Origin: Medicago truncatula
Taxonomy: Eukaryota; Streptophyta; Magnoliopsida; Fabales; Fabaceae
DNA: 64,000 bases
Assembly (NCBI RefSeq): GCF_003473485.1
Contig: NC_053046.1
Span: 39,951,832-40,015,831, forward strand
Direction of reading: 5' to 3'
Shown here: piece after piece, positions 59,185 to 64,000 of the stretch
How positions within the stretch are numbered: position 1 is the first letter of the stretch
How the letters are laid out: every line of letters begins with the position of its first letter
Made by a program: the position numbers and the translations under genes
The notes under the pieces: model-generated
The model's input: only the letters and a program-made list of their open reading frames with translations
Database searches by the model: none
Told to the model about the DNA's origin: nothing

Positions 59185-62100
59185 CTAGGTGGAACCCTCT
59201 GAGAAGGAAGCACCTGAAGAGCCATTTGAAGGAGTCCATGCATAAATGAGTAAGCCAATAATGAGAACTATGGCCCCTGCCACAAAGCCTGTCGGAAGAG
59301 ATGAGGCAACACCAAGGTATGGCAATTGAAGTGTGAACACATAGATAGATATTGGAACTGCCACAAAGCCAAATTGTATATATCAGTTTAGTATAACCTC
59401 ATAATTCACATCAACATGCATTTATAATTTAGTGTGGGTTTATTCTACAGCGGTGAAAATTGATTTTAGCAAAAAGTGTGTTTCAGGAAAAATTATTTAT
59501 GGTTGGATACGTTTACATTAAAGTAAAAGCCACAAACTTTAGCTTCAAGTTAGAATCATTTCTAGTCGAGAACCCCAAATAAACTTCTTAAAACAAGATC
59601 ATGTGAAACAAGAATATTCAATTACATACACATGAACAACACTGCAAAAATAGTAAATAACTTGATATTTCATAGTTGTCGTTACACAATATATCAACGT
59701 CAGTGTAGCTATACTTCTGTGAAACAAGCATACCTGAAAATGTTGAGGCAAGACAAGATACAACAGCTGAAGAGATCTTCAGGAGATGAAGCAATGCAAT
59801 ATTGAAACCAATGTTTACAATAATAAACAGCAATGGCAGCAGAGGCGCACCGTCACATCCTGGAATCAAAAAGAATACTTTCTTTTTTGTATCATAATAA
59901 TCACAAAATTAAGAATACAAAATTAGGATTCTGAGCCAGCCCAATCCCATCAGACAGATAATTGCAATTCTTGAAACTTTACATGCAAATTCATCCTGCC
60001 TTGTAACATTGAGGCTATATAAGAGACGATACAAATCAAAGCAAGATAATAGGATTTGGGTAGCTCAGTTGATTTGAGGAGTTAAAGGACCGAGATTCAA
60101 ACTCTGAGGAAGGAGAAAATACTAACATAACATCTAAATAATATACTAATATTTTTAAGGGTACGCACACCAAACTGGTCTATAAAAGATATGACAATAA
60201 GGAAAAGGAAATAGAGCTTACCACTTGATAATGTACCAACATTTAGGAAGCAAGCTGCACCATCTTTGAGGTAGTTTGGTAGTTGACTGAAGGGGACACC
60301 CCATAGTTTTGACAAGAATGGGAGAAGAAGGCATATGAATAGTGCCTACACTGATCATATACCTTTAGTCATTTAGACATACATTGGTAAGGATATTTGT
60401 AAACATTTCTATGTAGTACAAACGTTGAATATTTGCGACAGATTGAAGGATACCTACTTGGAATGCAGATCCATATGAGTTGACAACAAACAGGTCCACA
60501 GAGCCTCCCTGTTTCAGATAATACTAACGTATTATTTCCTCTCATGGGAAAAATGAAAAAATACAAGTTCAAAAAAAATCTAGTTTAGAGTGTTGAACAA
60601 CAAAAGAATGCATTGTCGAGTTTGATTATTAAAATGAATCCATCATGTATCACGGAAGTTATTATAAAATTGCTATTGCAATTTAGTAATATTGTTTTCA
60701 AAATGTTTTAAATAAAGGTTTGCAGTTGTGAATTGAACCGTGACATCAAGGTTTTTTATCGCAATTGAGGCTGCATTTGTCCACAACTATCCACAATACC
60801 AAGGATCACGATGCGACCATGACTCCCCCCAATACAATACTTTTTAAAAGCCATGATTTGCATAAATTTATGAATGAAAACAATTTGGAAGTCAACACTG
60901 TGCCTACCTTTAGTTTTTTGTTTGCATCCAAAAAGATTAGCTCCTGCAAAGTAAGAAAATGCCAGTTTTAGCCATGAAAAAAATTGTTTGAAAGTTGAGG
61001 AAAATGCAATGAACTTTAGCAGATAATAATAACCTTCAGAACGGTATCAGCTGCTTGAAGTAAAAATGAAACAATCATCAAAAGACTCCAAAATAAACCA
61101 CCATCCTTTAATGAATTTCCAGCATCCGGTCCACTACAATAGTAAATAGTGGTATAAATAAAAAGGCCTAGACAGTAAAAACAAATCTCAGATAGTTCCT
61201 ACCGGATAGTAACGTATATTTCCAATGTTGCAAAGAGTAATGTTTCCAATGTTTTTACAACAGGAAATCCTTCAAACTTTGATTTTAAAAATCACAAAGG
61301 AACACAAGTAATATATCATATGGAGTCCCTCATAAGATTTAACATATGAAATCATAATTTTGACTTTGTTGTACAGCATGAAATCTACCATTACAATTTG
61401 AAAGCATTAACTAGTCTTTGACCTGCAATCTCTTAAAACACATGTTGAAGAAGAAACCTTATATCATACTGGCATATTCCCTTGTGAGATTGTTTATCAG
61501 AGCTTATGGAAACGACTTATCACATATCCAAGCTGTTTTCGGCATATTTTCATAAGCTCTTCAAGATAGCTTATGAACAAGCTTATAGTTTATTTGAAAA
61601 CCATATGACTTAATTTTATCTTTTATTATAAAAATAGGTTATATATAAGCACTTCATAAAATTGTTTATCCAAACAGGGCCTAAATAGTCTTTCACATGC
61701 AATCTCTTAAAACACACATGTTGAAGATTCAAGAATGCATTGCCCTTAGTGACACTCACAAACAGAGCCACCACCAAAACATGGCATCCCTTAAAAAAAT
61801 TAACATGTACCACTTACCTTGCTACAGTAACAACTACACCAATTGTGACAAGAAAGCATCCAAGTAGGTGGTTGACTTTATATCTTCTCCCAAGAAAAAT
61901 AATTGACAGGAGAATTTGCCACACTAGAAAGGTCTGCAACAGAATAAGTTTTCGAATTAACTATGCTTCTTTAGTTTTACCTACACATAGATGAGCTAAA
62001 CAGAGGCCAAGTTTGTTTAAATTTTTTGAGCAAATATGCGACCAGGGAGAACATGACTAGCCATACAGGACGAAAAATATCCAAGGGCTTCTACTTTGGA

Positions 62101-64000
62101 GTTAGTATGCATACACCAATTTGGTATCAGTATTGAAGAAATTTTCAGTTCATATTAGTTTGTATCAAAGGTTTGTAGATGATTCTGAAATTGATATACT
62201 TCATTTGGATACAAATATCATTAACTAAGTAAAGATTGTCAACTGCTAGATAAATCACGCAGATGACAGCAAGCGAGCACTTAATTGCTATATTCGTTTA
62301 CCTGAGACAAAATTGGAATTGAAGCTCCCGAGAGAATTGCTGATACAAGAAAGAGCACAGAAAATTATCAAATTAAATTCAGATTATGAGTTGGACCGAA
62401 ATATGATGTATGATAGAACATTATAGCGTAATTGATCCATGTAGCTGACCCCACTTAGTGGGAAAAGGTTTGGTTGTTGTTGTTGTATGATCATGTTGGT
62501 GAAGAGATAAATCATACAACGTAAACATAGCATCTAATGACAAAAGCCAAAGATGAAACGCAAACTCGTGTTGAACTTAAGGGGAAGGGATAGAAAAATA
62601 TGTTTTATTCATGCTAATACACTAGCTTATTATATGTGATAATAGTAGTAATCTAATAAACAAGTGTAACACGTTAACTTAAGTACATTTCATCATCTTG
62701 TTATAACATAACAAAACTGTTTTTTGGCAAAGGATAACATAACATTATTACTTAAACGATACAATAATAGTGAGATGTATGATAGAATGTTTGAGTAAAA
62801 TGAGTGTGTAGTATATTACATTGCATCAGTTTAACAACACTAAATGTTTTTCACTCTCATAAACAAAATGCCCTGCAGCGAAATTTAAATACTTTTTGTA
62901 ATCTAGAAAACAAAATTTGATATGATTACTCATGGATAGAATAGTGCGTTGAAAATGCAATCCGAAGCAAAGAAAAAATAATGGAAAACTACCTCCTGCA
63001 GCCATTCCAGTTGCAGCAGCAAGAGCCTCCAAAAGACCAATAACAACAAATGGTGTCTTTGGCAAACTTAACATCTCATCAGTAACAATGCCGGCACGGT
63101 GCCGAATATACATAATACCAAAGTACACAATCACATATCTGAGAAAAAAAAACATAAAACACATCACTCCCTCATTTCAACTCCCCAAATTTTATCATAT
63201 TCAAGGATTAAAATAAAGATTTGCGACCGCGATCAAAATTGTGAAATTATTGTTCTTATATCACCGTAACTCCTATTGAGGGCTTGTTTGGATTTTCTTA
63301 TTTGACCTTGTCTACCAGCATATAAACACGTGTAAGACTGTTTAAGAGAGCTTATGAGAACAGCTTATTTCCATCAGCTATCTATGATAGCTTAAAAAAC
63401 AACTTATCATTTATACGAAAACAGTTTGACTTTATTTTATCTTTTATAACAGAAATAGCTTATATATAACCATTCATATGATATGATATGTGCTTATGAT
63501 CTATGCGCGTAATTAAGTTGATTACCGATGAAATGATCTGAGTCTATATCGTCCACATTTGACCTTGATTCTCCACAATATAAGGATCATGGTAGGGTCG
63601 TTACTCTAACAACTATATTTTCTTTTTGTTTCCTATAAGTTCCCTCCATCGGAGGTAGTTATGTTCTGAGTTACTATCAAACACTAAATGTAAACACCTC
63701 TTAGCTGGGATTCGAACCTTCTCTAACAGCAATTCAAACTTTTGATCAAATCCACAAAATTCCACTAAATAATGATATCTGTACTCTCTAAAAAAATAAA
63801 TAAAGTGTTAGCAACTCTATAGCACCGACATTTCTGGTGAAAGATGTATCCGGTGTCCGACACCGAGGTGACATTACAAAAAGAAAAGAAAGAAAAGTGA
63901 ATGAAGTACCCGAAAGTGGAAAGCTGTGCAAGGAAGAAAGGATACTGTTTCAAAGGAACCAAAGCTAACTTATAAAGAACTCTGTTTCCGACACCCATCA
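59185..64000 (-). CDS. CRT-like plastid thiol transporter (CLT), 5' end outside
   Basis: Exons (minus): 63910->64000, 62993-63138, 62302-62339, 61818-61933, 61034-61133, 60908-60943, 60458-60508, 60222-60345, 59734-59859, 59185-59357; at least 333 residues in frame. It resembles Arabidopsis CLT1-3, relatives of the malaria chloroquine-resistance transporter that move gamma-glutamylcysteine and glutathione across the plastid envelope. Signature stretches: GNRVLYKLALVPLKQYPFFL, RHRAGIVTDEMLSLPKTPF, LEALAAATGMAAG, FLVWQILLSIIFLGRRY, LFVVNSYGSAFQ, PFLSKLWGVPFSQL, LLKISSAVVSCLAS, PLPYLGVASSLP-like LQLPYLGVASSLPTGF. About nine hydrophobic spans are visible. The plastid transit peptide must lie in upstream exons beyond the window. 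Confidence 0.93.
60050..60150 (+). repeat. tRNA-derived SINE in a transporter intron
   Basis: GGGTAGCTCAGTTGATTTGA is a clear Pol III A-box region and GACCGAGATTCAAACTCTGA carries a B-box at the expected distance. The cloverleaf cannot be completed, so it is a SINE head and not a tRNA gene. Confidence 0.65.
61480..61690. mobile_element. MITE-like element in a transporter intron
   Basis: TTGTGAGATTGTTTATCAGA, GCTTATGGAAACGACTTATC, AGCTGTTTTCGGC, ATTTTATCTTTTATTATAAA and the end TTGTTTATCCAAACAGGGCC are the best-preserved wording of this family in the window. Confidence 0.75.
62405..62490 (+). repeat. Au-type SINE 3' end
   Basis: ATCCATGTAGCTGACCCCAC, TTAGTGGGAAAAGGTTTGG and a terminal (TTG)n match the 3' end of the Au SINE family widespread in plants. 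The head is truncated. It sits in an intron of the transporter gene. Confidence 0.75.
63280..63530. mobile_element. MITE-like element in a transporter intron
   Basis: GGGCTTGTTTGGATTTTCTT at the left, GCTTATGAGAACAGCTTATT, ACAGTTTGACTTTATTTTAT and AGAAATAGCTTATATATAAC inside. This is the dispersed family seen at 44940 and 61480; the right end is less clear. Confidence 0.65.
63815..63880. repeat. GACAC-rich dispersed repeat (fragment)
   Basis: ATAGCACCGACATTTCTGGT and GTATCCGGTGTCCGACACCG match one end of the family described at 48470. Confidence 0.55.

Noticed and set aside
60050-60150. A tRNA gene
   Set aside because: A- and B-box-like sequences are present, but acceptor and anticodon stems cannot be paired, so a SINE head is the better reading.

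Overview
This window is nuclear DNA from a flowering plant. It is AT-rich, its genes have many short exons with GT-AG introns and long AT-rich intergenic stretches, it carries plant-type snRNA promoters, and every recognisable protein belongs to a plant family. The dispersed repeats (a MITE-like family ending near TATCCAAACAGGGCC, and a GACACCGACAC-rich family) look to me like those of a legume, probably Medicago. That is an inference from memory, not a database result.

Layout. 0-1.2 kb: palindromic minisatellite. 1.7-32.3 kb: a dihydropyrimidinase (PYD2-like) cluster. It holds an intact 5' copy (A, 1725-6141), an intact 3' copy (B, 27113-32298), a decayed copy (11.1-13.7 kb) and two displaced 3' fragments (16.85 and 23.1-23.8 kb). 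Inside the cluster lie a FAR1-related gene (8606-10672), two nearly identical Agenet-domain genes (14331-14771 and 20503-20943) on a duplicated block, a U1 snRNA gene with its whole promoter (15697-15856), a LINE RNase H fragment, Ty3/gypsy fragments and a fold-back element. 33.2-34.5 kb (minus): a RIN4/NOI-like gene. 36.09-36.46 kb: an SF3b p14-like splicing protein. 39.24-39.54 kb: a probable 7SL (SRP) RNA gene. 40.2-42.7 kb (minus): a calcium-dependent protein kinase like Arabidopsis CPK17/CPK34. 44.65-49.25 and 51.27-54.86 kb (minus): tandem copies of a plastid PpiC-rhodanese protein (STR12-like). 59.2 kb to the right edge (minus): a CRT-like plastid thiol transporter (CLT), cut by the window edge.

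The genes do not form an operon-like system. The common theme is local duplication followed by divergence: PYD2, the Agenet genes and STR12 each occur as tandem copies. Some copies stay coding with altered features. PYD2-A has a changed substrate-gate loop and one more intron than PYD2-B. STR12 copy 2 has lost its ancestral stop codon. Others have decayed to pseudogenes. Two RNA genes (U1 and 7SL-like) carry USE and TATA elements whose spacing fits Pol II and Pol III respectively. I found no clearly new biological system; the most rewarding items are listed as findings. Exon boundaries were read by eye and every multi-exon model was checked for reading-frame continuity.
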